Shown: positions 8,765 through 17,420, counted from the first letter of the stretch. The stretch: DNA of 64,000 bases from Cronobacter dublinensis subsp. dublinensis LMG 23823 (GCF_001277235.1 NZ_CP012266.1:2728001-2792000), one strand, 5' to 3'. Made by a program: numbers and translations. Notes: generated from the letters alone by a model not told the origin.

Positions 8765-10279
8765 TTAAGCGACAGCCTGGCTGGTTTTTGGCATCGCGAG
8801 GCTGAGCGCCGTTGATTCGCTGGCCTCCTCGTGCAGTAATTCACCGGCGATTTCACCTTCGCGCATCACAAGAATGCGGTCGGCCACGCCGAGGACTTCC
8901 GGCAGATCGCTGGAGGCGAACAGTACCGCCACCCCCTGCGCCGCCAGCGCGTAAATCACGTTGTAGATCTCATGCTTCGCCCCGACGTCAATCCCACGGG
9001 TCGGCTCATCGAGCAGGATCACTTTCATTTCCTCGGACAGCCAGCGCCCAAGAATGGCCTTCTGCTGGTTGCCGCCGGAGAGATTCATAATCAGCTGCTC
9101 AGCGCCGGGGGTTTTGATATTCAGGGAGCGAATATGATGGCGGGCGTTTTCCTGCTCCCAGCCGTTGTTGATAAGGCAGCCCGCGCTGATGTGCTTGCGC
9201 CGCGCGCTGATGTTGATGTTGTCCTGCACCGAGTGCACGGGAATGATGCCGTCGGCTTTGCGATCTTCCGGGCAGAGCATCATGCCCGCGCGGATAGCAT
9301 CGCCCGGCGCGCGGATAGCCACCGGTTCGCCGTCGATCAGCACCTGGCCGCTGGTGATGCGCGTGCCGCCGAACATGCCTTTCATTAATTCGCTGCGCCC
9401 GGCGCCCACCAGCCCGAAGAGGCCGACAATTTCGCCGCTCCTGACGCTTAAGCTCACCGGCGCGCGCACGCCTGGCGCTTTCACCGCGTCGAGGCGCAGC
9501 CGCTCCGGGCCGTATTCGCGCGGCTGCCAGCCGTAGATATCGCCGAGATCGCGCCCGACCATCGCCTGCACCAGGCTGTCGTGGTTCACCTGCTGCATAT
9601 CGCTGAAGGTGCGCACGTAGCGGCCATCCTTAAAGACCGTGATGGCGTCGCTTAAGGCGAAAATCTCTTCCATACGGTGCGAGACGTACAAAATCACGCG
9701 CCCTTCTTTGCGAAGCTCGCGGATAACGCGGAACAGATGCTCGATTTCACGCGCCGAGAGCGAGCTGGTCGGCTCATCGAACGCGATGATTTTGGCGTTA
9801 CGCGCCAGCGCTTTGGCAATTTCCACCATCTGCCACTGGCCGATAGAGAGATATTTCAGCGGGGTCTGCGGATCGATATCGAGCCCGAGATGTTCCAGCT
9901 GGATTTTTGCTTCATAGTTGAGCAGCGAACGATTGACTATCCCGGCCTTGTGAGGGATCTGGCCCAGATAGATGTTTTCCGCGACGCTCATCTCCGGCAC
10001 CAGATGCAACTCCTGGTAGATGATGGCGACGCCCGCGTTGAGCGCCGCCGTGGTGTCGCTAAAGGTGACCTCTTCGCCTTTGATGGCGATCGAGCCGGTG
10101 GTCGGCGCGTAGTTGCCGCTGAGAATTTTCAGCAGCGTCGATTTCCCGGCGCCGTTTTCGCCCATCAGCGCATGCACCTGCCCTGCGTGGCAGTCAAAGC
10201 TGATATCGGAAAGCGCCTTCACGCCGGGAAAGGTTTTCCCGATGCCGCGAAACGAGAGATAGGGTGAAGATGTCTGCAT
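8765..10279 (-). CDS. araG: L-arabinose ABC transporter ATP-binding protein AraG
   Basis: AraG powers arabinose import. It has two fused ATPase domains in 504 residues, the E. coli length. The N-terminal half has Walker A GENGAGKSTLLK (about residues 40-51) and the signature YLSIGQWQMVEIAKAL. The C-terminal half has a degenerate Walker A (GLVGAGRSELMKG), the signature LSGGNQQKAILGRWL and Walker B VILLDEPTRGIDVGAK. It is the middle gene of araFGH. Confidence 0.97.
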   Translation of the reverse strand: MQTSSPYLSFRGIGKTFPGVKALSDISFDCHAGQVHALMGENGAGKSTLLKILSGNYAPTTGSIAIKGEEVTFSDTTAALNAGVAIIYQELHLVPEMSVAENIYLGQIPHKAGIVNRSLLNYEAKIQLEHLGLDIDPQTPLKYLSIGQWQMVEIAKALARNAKIIAFDEPTSSLSAREIEHLFRVIRELRKEGRVILYVSHRMEEIFALSDAITVFKDGRYVRTFSDMQQVNHDSLVQAMVGRDLGDIYGWQPREYGPERLRLDAVKAPGVRAPVSLSVRSGEIVGLFGLVGAGRSELMKGMFGGTRITSGQVLIDGEPVAIRAPGDAIRAGMMLCPEDRKADGIIPVHSVQDNINISARRKHISAGCLINNGWEQENARHHIRSLNIKTPGAEQLIMNLSGGNQQKAILGRWLSEEMKVILLDEPTRGIDVGAKHEIYNVIYALAAQGVAVLFASSDLPEVLGVADRILVMREGEIAGELLHEEASESTALSLAMPKTSQAVA

Positions 10280-10342
10280 GATACCTCCGGGCCACTCAAA
10301 AAGCGGGCGCGCACGCGCGCCCGAACCGCGATAAATCGCCCA

Positions 10343-11332
10343 TTACTTGCCGCCGAGACCTTTTTTCGCCAGTTCCTCTTTAAAGTTGTCGCGGGTGATC
10401 AGCACCACGTCGGTGACTTCGGTGAACTTCGGCGGCTCAGCGCCTTTGGTGACCCAGTTGTAGAGCATTTCGCTGGATTTATAGCCATGTACGTCCGGGC
10501 TTGGCAGCAGCGAGCCGTAGAAGCCGGTGGCCTGCGCTTTAGAGAGTTCGCTGACCGCGTCCACGCCGTTAATGCCGATACCGATAACGTCAGCGGCTTT
10601 AAAGCCCTGCCCTTCAGTCGCGCGCACGCCGCCCAGCACGGTGTTGTCGTTCATACCGACCACTAGCCAGTGTTTCACTTCCGGGTGCTGAACCAGCATG
10701 GAGTTGGCGGCATCGAACGCGCCGGGGATGTCGTTGGATTTGGTAGGGACTTTATAGATCTGTTTTTCCGGGAAGCCGGCGGCTTTCAGCGCGTCCATCG
10801 AGCCGCTGGTGCGGCGGCGCGCGGTGTCGAGCTCATCGGCGGTGATAGCCATGACCGCGGTTTCTTTCACATCCCAGCCGCGTTTTTGCATCTCTTTATA
10901 GAGTTCCTGGCCCTGACGCTCGCCGATTTTGGTCGCGGCCATCATCACCAGCGGCACGGTTTCCATCGGTTTGCCTTTGGCGGTGACGAACTGGTCATCG
11001 ACGGCAATGACTTTCATGTCGTAACCGCGTGCTTTCGCAACAATCGCCGAGCCGAGTTTCGGATCCGGCGTACAGATAACAAAGCCTTTGGCGCCGCTCG
11101 CCGCGAGGCTGTCGATGGCGTTGAGGGTTTTCTCGCCGTCCGGCACCGCGATTTTGATCACTTCAAAACCGAGATCCTTGCCGGCTTTGTCGGCGAATTT
11201 CCATTCGGTCTGGAACCACGGCTCTTCAGGCTGTTTCACCAGAAAACCGAGCTTCATGGTCTCTGCGATAGCGGATTGTGACATAACGGCGGCGAGCCCA
11301 ATGGCCGCCAGCGCTTTAGTAAATTTGTGCAT
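10343..11332 (-). CDS. araF: L-arabinose-binding periplasmic protein AraF
   Basis: AraF captures arabinose in the periplasm and delivers it to AraGH. The 329-residue protein begins with a Sec signal peptide cleaved after SQSAIA (about residue 23). The mature part has the type I binding-protein fold, with KLGFLVKQPEEPWFQTEW at the sugar site and NDNTVLGGVRATEG in the C-terminal lobe. It is first in araFGH, and the 63-base gap before araG is typical where the binding protein is made in excess. Confidence 0.97.
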   Translation of the reverse strand: MHKFTKALAAIGLAAVMSQSAIAETMKLGFLVKQPEEPWFQTEWKFADKAGKDLGFEVIKIAVPDGEKTLNAIDSLAASGAKGFVICTPDPKLGSAIVAKARGYDMKVIAVDDQFVTAKGKPMETVPLVMMAATKIGERQGQELYKEMQKRGWDVKETAVMAITADELDTARRRTSGSMDALKAAGFPEKQIYKVPTKSNDIPGAFDAANSMLVQHPEVKHWLVVGMNDNTVLGGVRATEGQGFKAADVIGIGINGVDAVSELSKAQATGFYGSLLPSPDVHGYKSSEMLYNWVTKGAEPPKFTEVTDVVLITRDNFKEELAKKGLGGK

Positions 11333-11578
11333 GGTTATCTCCAGCTTTAGCTTTCTTTTATGCAGGGTAAAAACCTGAAAGGTTCTTTTAATCGGACAGA
11401 AAACAACGCATTAGCCGTTCACTCCGGGAAGCGGCGATTGCTGGAGATAGTTTTAGCGGGAAATTAATTCTCCATAGGAGAGCGAAATCACATCATGGAA
11501 TTACAGTGATTGCGTACATAAATACAGCAATATCGGGCATAAATTCAGCCCGATATGTATGATGATTGAGAAGGGGCT

Positions 11579-11595
11579 TAGCAGATATCTCCATA
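11579..11595 (+). promoter_or_regulatory. Probable AraC half-site upstream of araFGH
   Basis: TAGCAGATATCTCCATA matches the AraC half-site TAGC-N7-TCCATA exactly. It sits about 250 bases upstream of araF in the otherwise empty 288-base gap (11333-11620). A second TCCATA lies at 11471-11476, and an inverted ATCAC/GTGAT pair at 11487-11510 could be a weak CRP site. The site reads on the plus strand while araF is on the minus strand. Confidence 0.5.
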
Positions 11596-11620
11596 AGCTC
11601 AGCCGGGGAATCCTTGAGGG

Positions 11621-12127
11621 CTACCAGCAGGTAGCGAGACCGTCTGCCTTACCGAAGAGCGGATCGTGCGACGGCGTCGTCACCTGCGCCACCTGGTTGA
11701 GCGTTTGCGCCAGCTGCGCGGGTTCATCAAGGAATTTATCGGGCGAGAGCCCCTCGGGGTAAGCGCCTACGGCCATAAAGTCGGCGCTGGCGTCGATTTG
11801 CTTATGCCCGACGCCTGCCGGGATCAGCACCGCGTCGCCCGTGCGCAGCGTCACCACCGGGCCCGCGTCGCCGCCGAGCTGGATTTGCGCTTCGCCCGCA
11901 TAAATGCCGAGCACTTCATGCGTGTTGGTGTGGAAATGGGTATAGGTGAAGACCGGATAGCGCCAGCGGGCGGGCCATTCGTGCTGCGCGAAGCGCTGCT
12001 CAAACCAGACCGCCGCGTCGTCTGCGTCCGCGGGCAGCACCTGCCGGTACAGCAGCACCGGCAGCGCGTTATTGGGCACCCCACCGCAGGGCTCGCGCAG
12101 ATACAGCGTTTCACACGCGTTAGTCAT
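11621..12127 (-). CDS. Cupin-domain protein (YjlB-like)
   Basis: This is a 168-residue single-domain cupin. Metal ligands are visible as HFHTNTHEVLGIYAGEAQ (about residues 64-82) and the second motif LIPAGVGHKQI (about 109-119). The layout resembles the uncharacterised YjlB family. No substrate can be named. It starts with ATG at 12127 behind GGAGGAG and is followed at once by a DJ-1-like gene on the same strand, though 54 bases separate them. It is not part of the E. coli K-12 order here, so it is an accessory gene. Confidence 0.8.
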   Translation of the reverse strand: MTNACETLYLREPCGGVPNNALPVLLYRQVLPADADDAAVWFEQRFAQHEWPARWRYPVFTYTHFHTNTHEVLGIYAGEAQIQLGGDAGPVVTLRTGDAVLIPAGVGHKQIDASADFMAVGAYPEGLSPDKFLDEPAQLAQTLNQVAQVTTPSHDPLFGKADGLATCW

Positions 12128-12181
12128 ACTCTCCTCCTTTCGCGAACGTCCGGTAAGTATAGCCCGCCGTGGCCGCCCGCT

Positions 12182-12739
12182 TTACCAGGGGTAATAGATG
12201 TGTTTAGCGTGATCGCGCGCGGCCACTTCATCGCCGGTTAAGCGCGCCGCGATAGTCAGCGCGAAGTCAAACACGCGCCCGAGCCCTTTGCCGCTCATAA
12301 GATTGCCATCCTCTACCACCGGCGCGTCCACATACTCGCCGTCCCGCACGTCCCGCCACAGCTCGCCCGAACAGACATAACGCCGCCCTTTCAGCAGCCC
12401 GTTGCCGCCGAGCACCCGCGCGGCGGCGGAGCAGACAGGACAGATAAGTTTTCCGGCGTTATCGTGGCGTGCGACAAACGCGATAACCTGCGGGTCCGCC
12501 GCGAGATTCACGCTGCCCTGCGGACCGCCCGGCAACACCAGCGCGTCGTAGGTGTCGTCAAGGCGCTCGGCGAGGCGCGCGTCGGCCACCAGCGGTATCG
12601 CGTGGTAGCTCACCACGGCGCGCGTGTCGGCGCAGGCGAGCATCTCTACCGCAATGTTTAGCCGTCGTAATATATCGATAGTGACAATGGCTTCTCCCTC
12701 TTCAAAACCTGGCGCCAGCAGCACCGCCGCTCGTTTCAT
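12182..12739 (-). CDS. DJ-1/PfpI family protein
   Basis: This 185-residue DJ-1/ThiJ/PfpI-fold protein starts MKRAAVLLAPGFEEGEA. It has the conserved glutamate near residue 15, the LPGGPQG loop near 69-75 and the probable nucleophile-elbow cysteine C103 (CPVCSAAARVL). Family members are glyoxalases, deglycases, chaperones or stress proteins; which applies here cannot be read from the sequence. It is upstream of the cupin gene on the same strand, and the two may be cotranscribed. Confidence 0.85.
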   Translation of the reverse strand: MKRAAVLLAPGFEEGEAIVTIDILRRLNIAVEMLACADTRAVVSYHAIPLVADARLAERLDDTYDALVLPGGPQGSVNLAADPQVIAFVARHDNAGKLICPVCSAAARVLGGNGLLKGRRYVCSGELWRDVRDGEYVDAPVVEDGNLMSGKGLGRVFDFALTIAARLTGDEVAARDHAKHIYYPW

Positions 12740-12797
12740 TTCTCGCTCCTGTTGATTGTGCTTATTACGATCCCGTCACATCGGGCTCGCACAATAA

Positions 12798-12820
12798 TGA
12801 AACAATGTTTCAAGTATAAT
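12798..12820 (+). promoter_or_regulatory. Palindromic operator next to a consensus -10 box
   Basis: TGAAACAATGTTTCA is a perfect palindrome (6-bp arms, 3-base centre), followed 2 bases later by TATAAT on the plus strand (12815-12820). No good -35 hexamer precedes it. It would give a leader of about 200 bases for ftnB, or it could act on the divergent DJ-1-like gene. The regulator is unknown. Confidence 0.5.
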
Positions 12821-13025
12821 CCGGCGCTGTATCACGTTTTAAGAAAGAAACGGTTGGACTGGCAAAAGCCCCCATTTATACCAGGCTTAATACATCAGGA
12901 ACGATAACGCACGCTTCTTTAATTACGGTTGATGAGTGGCGGCCAGCCGGGATGTGGCAGGCCTGAAGCGCACTTGTCGCGGTCAATGACCGTTCTCCCT
13001 TTAACCTGTCAATAAGGATATTTTT

Positions 13026-13526
13026 ATGGCTCCCATCGGCGTGGTGCAGAAACTGAATGCACAAATGAACCAGGAGTTTTACGCATCGAATTTGTGCCTG
13101 TATTACAGCGACTGGTGCGCGCAGCAAAGCCTCAACGGCAGCGCGACGGTCCTGCGTCAGCAGGCGCAGCATAACGTGACGCAAATGATGCGTTTATTCG
13201 ATTATCTGAAACAAACCGGCGCCAACCCTGTGGTCGGCGCGCTGAAATCGGTCAAGCCCGATTGCTCAAGCCTTGAGGCGATTTTCCACCAGATGCAGGA
13301 GGAACTCACCGGACGGCGCACGGCGCTGGCGCGCCTGATGAGCGAGGCGCATACCGCTCATGACGAGGCGATGCTCGCCATGCTCGGCGACTTCGCCCAG
13401 GAGCTGCGCCAGGACGAGACGCTGCTAGAAACCATCGTGCATGAGCTTTCCAGCGCCCGTCAGGCCGGGCTGTGCGCCGAAGAGGCGGACCAGCGCCTGC
13501 TTGGGATGATGGAACAGACCCTGTAA
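13026..13526 (+). CDS. ftnB: Ferritin-like protein FtnB
   Basis: FtnB is a ferritin-fold protein; in Salmonella it helps repair iron-sulfur clusters under oxidative stress. The 166 residues align with E. coli FtnB throughout (AQMNQEFYASN and AQHNVTQMMRLF). Glu17 is present, but the positions equal to FtnA Glu50 and His53 are Asn50 and Gln53, so the normal ferroxidase centre is incomplete; this is a family trait, also seen in E. coli FtnB. The ATG at 13026 follows AAGGATATTTTT. A leader of up to 200 bases precedes it. Confidence 0.93.
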   Translation: MAPIGVVQKLNAQMNQEFYASNLCLYYSDWCAQQSLNGSATVLRQQAQHNVTQMMRLFDYLKQTGANPVVGALKSVKPDCSSLEAIFHQMQEELTGRRTALARLMSEAHTAHDEAMLAMLGDFAQELRQDETLLETIVHELSSARQAGLCAEEADQRLLGMMEQTL

Positions 13527-13545
13527 ACCTGAAACAGACCGCCCC

Positions 13546-13575
13546 GCGCCCTCATCCGAGGGCGCTGTTGTTTCT
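13546..13575 (+). terminator. Probable terminator of ftnB
   Basis: GCGCCCTC-ATCC-GAGGGCGC forms an 8-bp stem with a 4-base loop, followed by TGTTGTTTCTG, 20 bases after the ftnB stop. Confidence 0.75.
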
Positions 13576-13739
13576 GCCGTCAGCCTTTCGGTTACTTCAT
13601 CACCCGTTCCAAGGTTAACCAAAAGTTAACAATGTACTGTTTTTGTTAGCTTTTTATAAATCCGATCTGGCTCCCAATGGTTTTCCACACAATTTGTAAT
13701 GCTTAAGCGATTCACCCAACGTTGTGTGGCAGGAGCTTT

Positions 13740-15083
13740 ATGATCACCCTCGAATTTATCGTCATTATTCTGTGTCTGCTGGCCGGCACCCGCTTCGGCG
13801 GAATGGGCCTTGGCTTAATCAGCGGCATCGGGCTGTTTCTTTTAACCTTTATTTTTGGACTGGAGCCGGGCAAGCCGCCGGTGGACGTGATGCTGACCAT
13901 CCTTGCGGTGATCGGCTGCGCAGCCACACTGCAAACCGCAGGCGGCCTGAACGTGATGATGCAGTTCGCCGAGCGGCTGCTGCGCCGTCACCCGCAGCAC
14001 ATCACGCTGCTGGCGCCGCTCACCACCTGGACGCTGACCTTTTTATGCGGCACCGGCCATGTGGTGTACACTATGTTCCCCATCATCGCGGATATCGCGC
14101 TGAAGAAAAACATCCGCCCCGAGCGGCCGATGGCGGTGGCGTCCGTCGCCTCGCAGATGGCGATCACCGCCTCGCCGGTATCGGTCGCGGTGGTGTCGCT
14201 GGTCTCGATTCTCGGCGCGCAGCACGGCGTCGGCGAGGCGTGGAGTATTCTTGAAATTCTCGCGGTATCGGTGCCTGCCTCGCTGTTCGGCGTGCTGATT
14301 GCGGCGCTATGGAGCCTGAAGCGCGGTAAAAATCTGGAAGACGATGAGGCGTTCCAGGCGCGCCTGCGCGACCCGAAACAGCGTGAGTTTATCTACGGCG
14401 GCAGCGAAACGCTGATGAACCAGCGCTTTGATAAACACGCCTGGTGGTCAACCTGGATTTTCTTCGCTGCCATTGCGCTGGTCGTGCTGCTCGGCGCGGT
14501 GACCGCGCTGCGTCCGGCCTTTGAGGTAAAAGGCAAAATCGCCCCGCTCTCCATGAACCTGGTTATCCAGATGATGATGCTGATCGCGGGCGCCGTGATG
14601 CTGGTGGTCTGTAAAGTGAACGCCGCCTCTATTTCCAGCGGCGCGGTATTTAAAGCGGGGATGGTGGCGATTTTCTCAGTCTTCGGCGTGGCGTGGATGA
14701 GCGATACGTTTTTCCAGGCGCATCTCGCGGAGCTGAAAATGGCGCTGGAAGGCGTGGTGAAGAGCCACCCGTGGACCTACGCGCTGGTGCTGTTTCTGGT
14801 CTCCAAGCTGGTGAACAGCCAGGCGGCAGCGCTGACCGCCGTCGCGCCGATGGGGCTGATGCTCGGCGTAGAGCCGAAAATGCTGGTGGCGTTTTTCCCT
14901 GCCTCCTACGGCTATTTCGTACTGCCGACCTACCCAAGCGATCTGGCATGCATCGGCTTTGACCGCTCCGGCACGACCCGCATCGGCAAGTTCATCTTAA
15001 ACCACAGCTTTATTCTGCCAGGCCTGATTGGCGTCAGCTGCGCCTGCGCCGCCAGCTATCTGCTGGTGGAGCTTTTCTTCTGA
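13740..15083 (+). CDS. Anaerobic C4-dicarboxylate transporter, DcuA/DcuB family
   Basis: This inner-membrane carrier exchanges C4-dicarboxylates such as fumarate and succinate. The 447-residue protein is about as long as E. coli DcuB (446) and shares its signatures: LEPGKPPVDVMLTI, CGTGHVVYTMFPIIADIA, SPVSVAVVS, SKLVNSQAAALTA and LPTYPSDLACIGFDRSGTT. Ten or more hydrophobic segments are visible. The ATG at 13740 has AGGAG 5 bases upstream; a TTG 18 bases earlier is in frame but lacks a site. E. coli dcuB lies elsewhere, so this is an extra or relocated paralogue. No FNR box was found upstream. Confidence 0.88.
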   Translation: MITLEFIVIILCLLAGTRFGGMGLGLISGIGLFLLTFIFGLEPGKPPVDVMLTILAVIGCAATLQTAGGLNVMMQFAERLLRRHPQHITLLAPLTTWTLTFLCGTGHVVYTMFPIIADIALKKNIRPERPMAVASVASQMAITASPVSVAVVSLVSILGAQHGVGEAWSILEILAVSVPASLFGVLIAALWSLKRGKNLEDDEAFQARLRDPKQREFIYGGSETLMNQRFDKHAWWSTWIFFAAIALVVLLGAVTALRPAFEVKGKIAPLSMNLVIQMMMLIAGAVMLVVCKVNAASISSGAVFKAGMVAIFSVFGVAWMSDTFFQAHLAELKMALEGVVKSHPWTYALVLFLVSKLVNSQAAALTAVAPMGLMLGVEPKMLVAFFPASYGYFVLPTYPSDLACIGFDRSGTTRIGKFILNHSFILPGLIGVSCACAASYLLVELFF

Positions 15084-15184
15084 TTATTCTTCTTAAACAG
15101 GGCGGCCTGCGGGCCGCCTGCACAAATCTTCCAGACTGTTGTTAACGATTCGTTATGCTAGAGTTTCCTTTCGCAGGAGACGCT

Positions 15185-16027
15185 ATGGCAAAAGACTGGA
15201 TTGAACTACGACAGCACGCTGACACCGGCATCGAAACTATCCGCGCGCACTTTGAAGGCCACGCCTACGATCCGCACTGGCATGACAGCTATCTGGTGGG
15301 CGTGACGCTCTCCGGCACCCAGCAGTTTCACTGCCGCCGGGAGCGCCATCACAGCACGCCCGGCGCCGCGTTTCTGCTGGAGCCCGGCGAGACCCACGAC
15401 GGCGACGCGCCGGTGGCGGGCGGTTTTACCTATCTCACGTTTTATCTGGATGAGCGCTGGCTGCGCGACACCCTCGGCGGGCTTTACGCCACGTTGCCGG
15501 ACCGTTACGAGCTGCGCTTCGCCCACACTATCGCCCGCGATCCGACGCTCACGCAGGCCATCGCCACCACATTCAACACGCTGCATCAGGATGAGATGCG
15601 TATTGTGCAGCAGGGCGTGATGGACACCCTGCTCAGCCAGCTGACGCACCACTGCCAGTGGCGCAAACGGCTGCCCGGTGAAATTCGCGATGCGCGTATG
15701 GCCCAGCGCGCCCGCGATTATCTTTGCGCGCACATCGGCGACAATATTGGCCTCGCGGAACTGGCGCAGGCGCTGGAGACCGACCGCTTTACGCTTTCAC
15801 GCAGCTTTAAGCACGCCTTCGGCATGACGCCGCACGCGTGGCTGGTGCAGTTGCGCCTCGCCCGCGCCAGAACGCTGCTCTCGCGTGGCATGATGCCCGC
15901 CGAGGTTGCCGCAGCACTCGGTTTCGCTGATCAAAGCCATCTTGGCCGCTGGTTCCAGCGCGCCTACCGGCTCTCGCCCGCCCACTACCGCAGACTCTGC
16001 ACGAATCTTCCAGACCCGACACGCTGA
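15185..16027 (+). CDS. AraC-family transcriptional regulator
   Basis: The 280-residue protein has an N-terminal cupin-like effector domain (HWHDSYLVGVTLSG, about residues 32-45, and LLEPGETHDGDAP) and a C-terminal double helix-turn-helix (LAELAQALETDRFTLSRSFK and PAEVAAALGFADQSHLGRWF). The ATG at 15185 has AGGAG at 15175-15179. A longer frame back to 15155 lacks a site. The gene sits 37 bases before a LysE-type exporter on the same strand, so it probably senses a small molecule and controls that exporter; this is an inference from context. Confidence 0.9.
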   Translation: MAKDWIELRQHADTGIETIRAHFEGHAYDPHWHDSYLVGVTLSGTQQFHCRRERHHSTPGAAFLLEPGETHDGDAPVAGGFTYLTFYLDERWLRDTLGGLYATLPDRYELRFAHTIARDPTLTQAIATTFNTLHQDEMRIVQQGVMDTLLSQLTHHCQWRKRLPGEIRDARMAQRARDYLCAHIGDNIGLAELAQALETDRFTLSRSFKHAFGMTPHAWLVQLRLARARTLLSRGMMPAEVAAALGFADQSHLGRWFQRAYRLSPAHYRRLCTNLPDPTR

Positions 16028-16064
16028 CGCCGCGAAGATAGAGGCTCAACAACCAGGAGATCCT

Positions 16065-16667
16065 ATGAGCCTGCTTTCACAACAGCTGCCGTTTTTATTC
16101 TTCGCGTTTGTCGCCTCGATTACGCCCGGGCCGACGAATATTCTCATACTCACCAACAGCCAGCGCTACGGCGCACGCGCGACGCTACCCGCAGTGGCGG
16201 GTGCCTGTTTCGCCTCCAGCGCCATTGTGTTGATCTCCGGCGTCGGGCCCGGCGAAGCGCTGCGCCATGCGCCGTGGCTGGCGCGCCTGATGGCGCTTGC
16301 GGGCGCGCTGTGGCTGACGTGGATGAGCTGGCAGCTTTTCACCTCGCCTGCCGCGACGCTTGCGGGAGACGCGACGCGTCCGTTCAGCGCGCGGGCGGCG
16401 GCGGCGTTACAGCTGATTAACCCGAAAACCTGGATGATGGCGATGGCGGTCGTGACGGTATTCGCGCCGCAGGAGGGCCGCGCGCTATTCACGCTCTTGT
16501 TTCAGGCGCTGGGCTTTCTGGTGATTTCGCTGGTCTGTCTTGTCGCCTGGGCGTGGCTGGGCCGCGGCGTGCACCGCGTGTTTCGCAGCGACAGAGCGCT
16601 GGTGCGCTTTCAGAGGGTGATGGCGCTCTGGCTGCTGGCCTGCGCCTGGATGGGCTTCTTTCAGTAA
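16065..16667 (+). CDS. LysE/RhtB-family amino acid exporter
   Basis: A 200-residue inner-membrane protein with about six hydrophobic segments and the LysE/RhtB motif SITPGPTNILILTNS near residues 18-32. Family members export amino acids or related compounds; the substrate is unknown. The ATG at 16065 follows AGGAGATCCT. It is cotranscribed with the preceding AraC-type gene and converges on yecJ. Confidence 0.9.
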   Translation: MSLLSQQLPFLFFAFVASITPGPTNILILTNSQRYGARATLPAVAGACFASSAIVLISGVGPGEALRHAPWLARLMALAGALWLTWMSWQLFTSPAATLAGDATRPFSARAAAALQLINPKTWMMAMAVVTVFAPQEGRALFTLLFQALGFLVISLVCLVAWAWLGRGVHRVFRSDRALVRFQRVMALWLLACAWMGFFQ

Positions 16668-16670
16668 CAA

Positions 16671-16688
16671 CGGCCCCGGCAGGGGCCG
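16671..16688. terminator. Hairpin between convergent lysE-type gene and yecJ
   Basis: CGGCCCC-GGCA-GGGGCCG is a 7-bp all-GC stem in the 27-base gap between convergent genes. There is no T tract. Confidence 0.5.
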
Positions 16689-16694
16689 CGTTGC

Positions 16695-16943
16695 TTAGTG
16701 CGCTTCGCTCTGCGGGGTGAAGCGCAGCTCAATCAGCGCCACCGCTTTCTGGATAGCGCGCAGCGTCACCGGGTCAGCGGAAGGATGGCCTGCGAAATCG
16801 ATGCTTTTCAGCTGGCTGGCCATTTTGTCGCGCACTTCCACAGGTGCGATGACGTCGATAACGTCGAGGATCTGTTTGATGACCAACTGGCAGGCGACCA
16901 CGTCGGAAACCAGTTCATCTTCGGCGGTGAGGGATTGTGACAT
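16695..16943 (-). CDS. yecJ: YecJ, DUF2766 protein
   Basis: An 82-residue protein of unknown function that matches E. coli YecJ along its length (MSQSLTAEDELVSDVVACQL; VRDKMASQLKSIDF). The ATG at 16943 has AAGGAGAACGCA upstream. The frame stays open to 17183, but that extension overlaps the azuC stop and terminator and is not conserved. It is separated from azuC by that terminator. Confidence 0.93.
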   Translation of the reverse strand: MSQSLTAEDELVSDVVACQLVIKQILDVIDVIAPVEVRDKMASQLKSIDFAGHPSADPVTLRAIQKAVALIELRFTPQSEAH

Positions 16944-17098
16944 TGCGTTCTCCTTAGCGTGAAGGCGCACATAGTAGCGGCAAAGCCCGGCAAATGCGAC
17001 CTTGACGCCGCAGGCAACTAAAATGAACCGAAGTTTTAATAAGAAGAAAACCTGGGTTTGCGAACGCAGCGAAAGCGGGTATAACCAGAACGTCAGGC

Positions 17099-17129
17099 AT
17101 AAAAAAACCTGCCAGGCGGCAGGTTTTTT
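17099..17129 (-). terminator. Terminator of azuC
   Basis: AACCTGCC-GCCT-GGCAGGTT with seven T residues on the minus strand and six on the plus strand. It lies directly after the azuC stop and would define the 3' end of the AzuCR RNA. Confidence 0.9.
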
Positions 17130-17130
17130 A

Positions 17131-17214
17131 TCAGAACATCCCGGCAGGCGGAACGTCTTTGAAGGTTTTGCAGTAGTTTTCAAACATGCTTTTGAGGATC
17201 TTACGCAGTTTCAT
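17131..17214 (-). CDS. azuC: Small protein AzuC / dual-function AzuCR RNA
   Basis: The minus strand encodes a 27-residue peptide beginning MKLRKILKSMFENYCK and ending PPAGMF. E. coli AzuC (28 residues) has nearly the same sequence. In E. coli the transcript is dual-function: the membrane-associated peptide stimulates glycerol-3-phosphate dehydrogenase GlpD, and the RNA (AzuR, earlier IsrB) base-pairs with mRNAs of carbon metabolism. Here the Lys/Arg-rich amphipathic N-terminus is kept. The stop abuts a strong terminator and a perfect CRP palindrome lies about 90 bases upstream. Synteny with yecJ supports the call. Confidence 0.93.
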   Translation of the reverse strand: MKLRKILKSMFENYCKTFKDVPPAGMF

Positions 17215-17295
17215 GCGGGCTCCGGTGTTGTTCATTATGGTTAACGGAATGCTGTACGGCAATAATATGACTTACATCACAAAAATCAACCATTT

Positions 17296-17311
17296 TGTGA
17301 TTAAAATCACA
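17296..17311. promoter_or_regulatory. Perfect CRP site between azuC and an MFS gene
   Basis: TGTGATTAAAATCACA is a perfect TGTGA-N6-TCACA palindrome. Its centre is about 89 bases upstream of azuC (minus strand) and about 117 bases upstream of the divergent MFS gene (17421). In E. coli azuCR responds to carbon source, so azuC is the likelier target; the site may act on either or both. Confidence 0.8.
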
Positions 17312-17420
17312 CCAATAAGTTAATGAACATGTGCTTAATGTTAATAAATTGCTGATAATTCCGGCGTTTAACGATTGCATCTTTTGGTGAAAATTTATAA
17401 AAAATTTTTAGGGAGCAGGC

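Noticed and set aside
11487..11510. CRP site upstream of araF
   Set aside because: Only one half (TGTGA) fits; the spacing of the inverted pair is 14, not 6, so it is only mentioned.
16944..17183. N-terminal extension of yecJ
   Set aside because: It overlaps the azuC terminator and stop, lacks conservation, and the inner ATG has a strong ribosome site.
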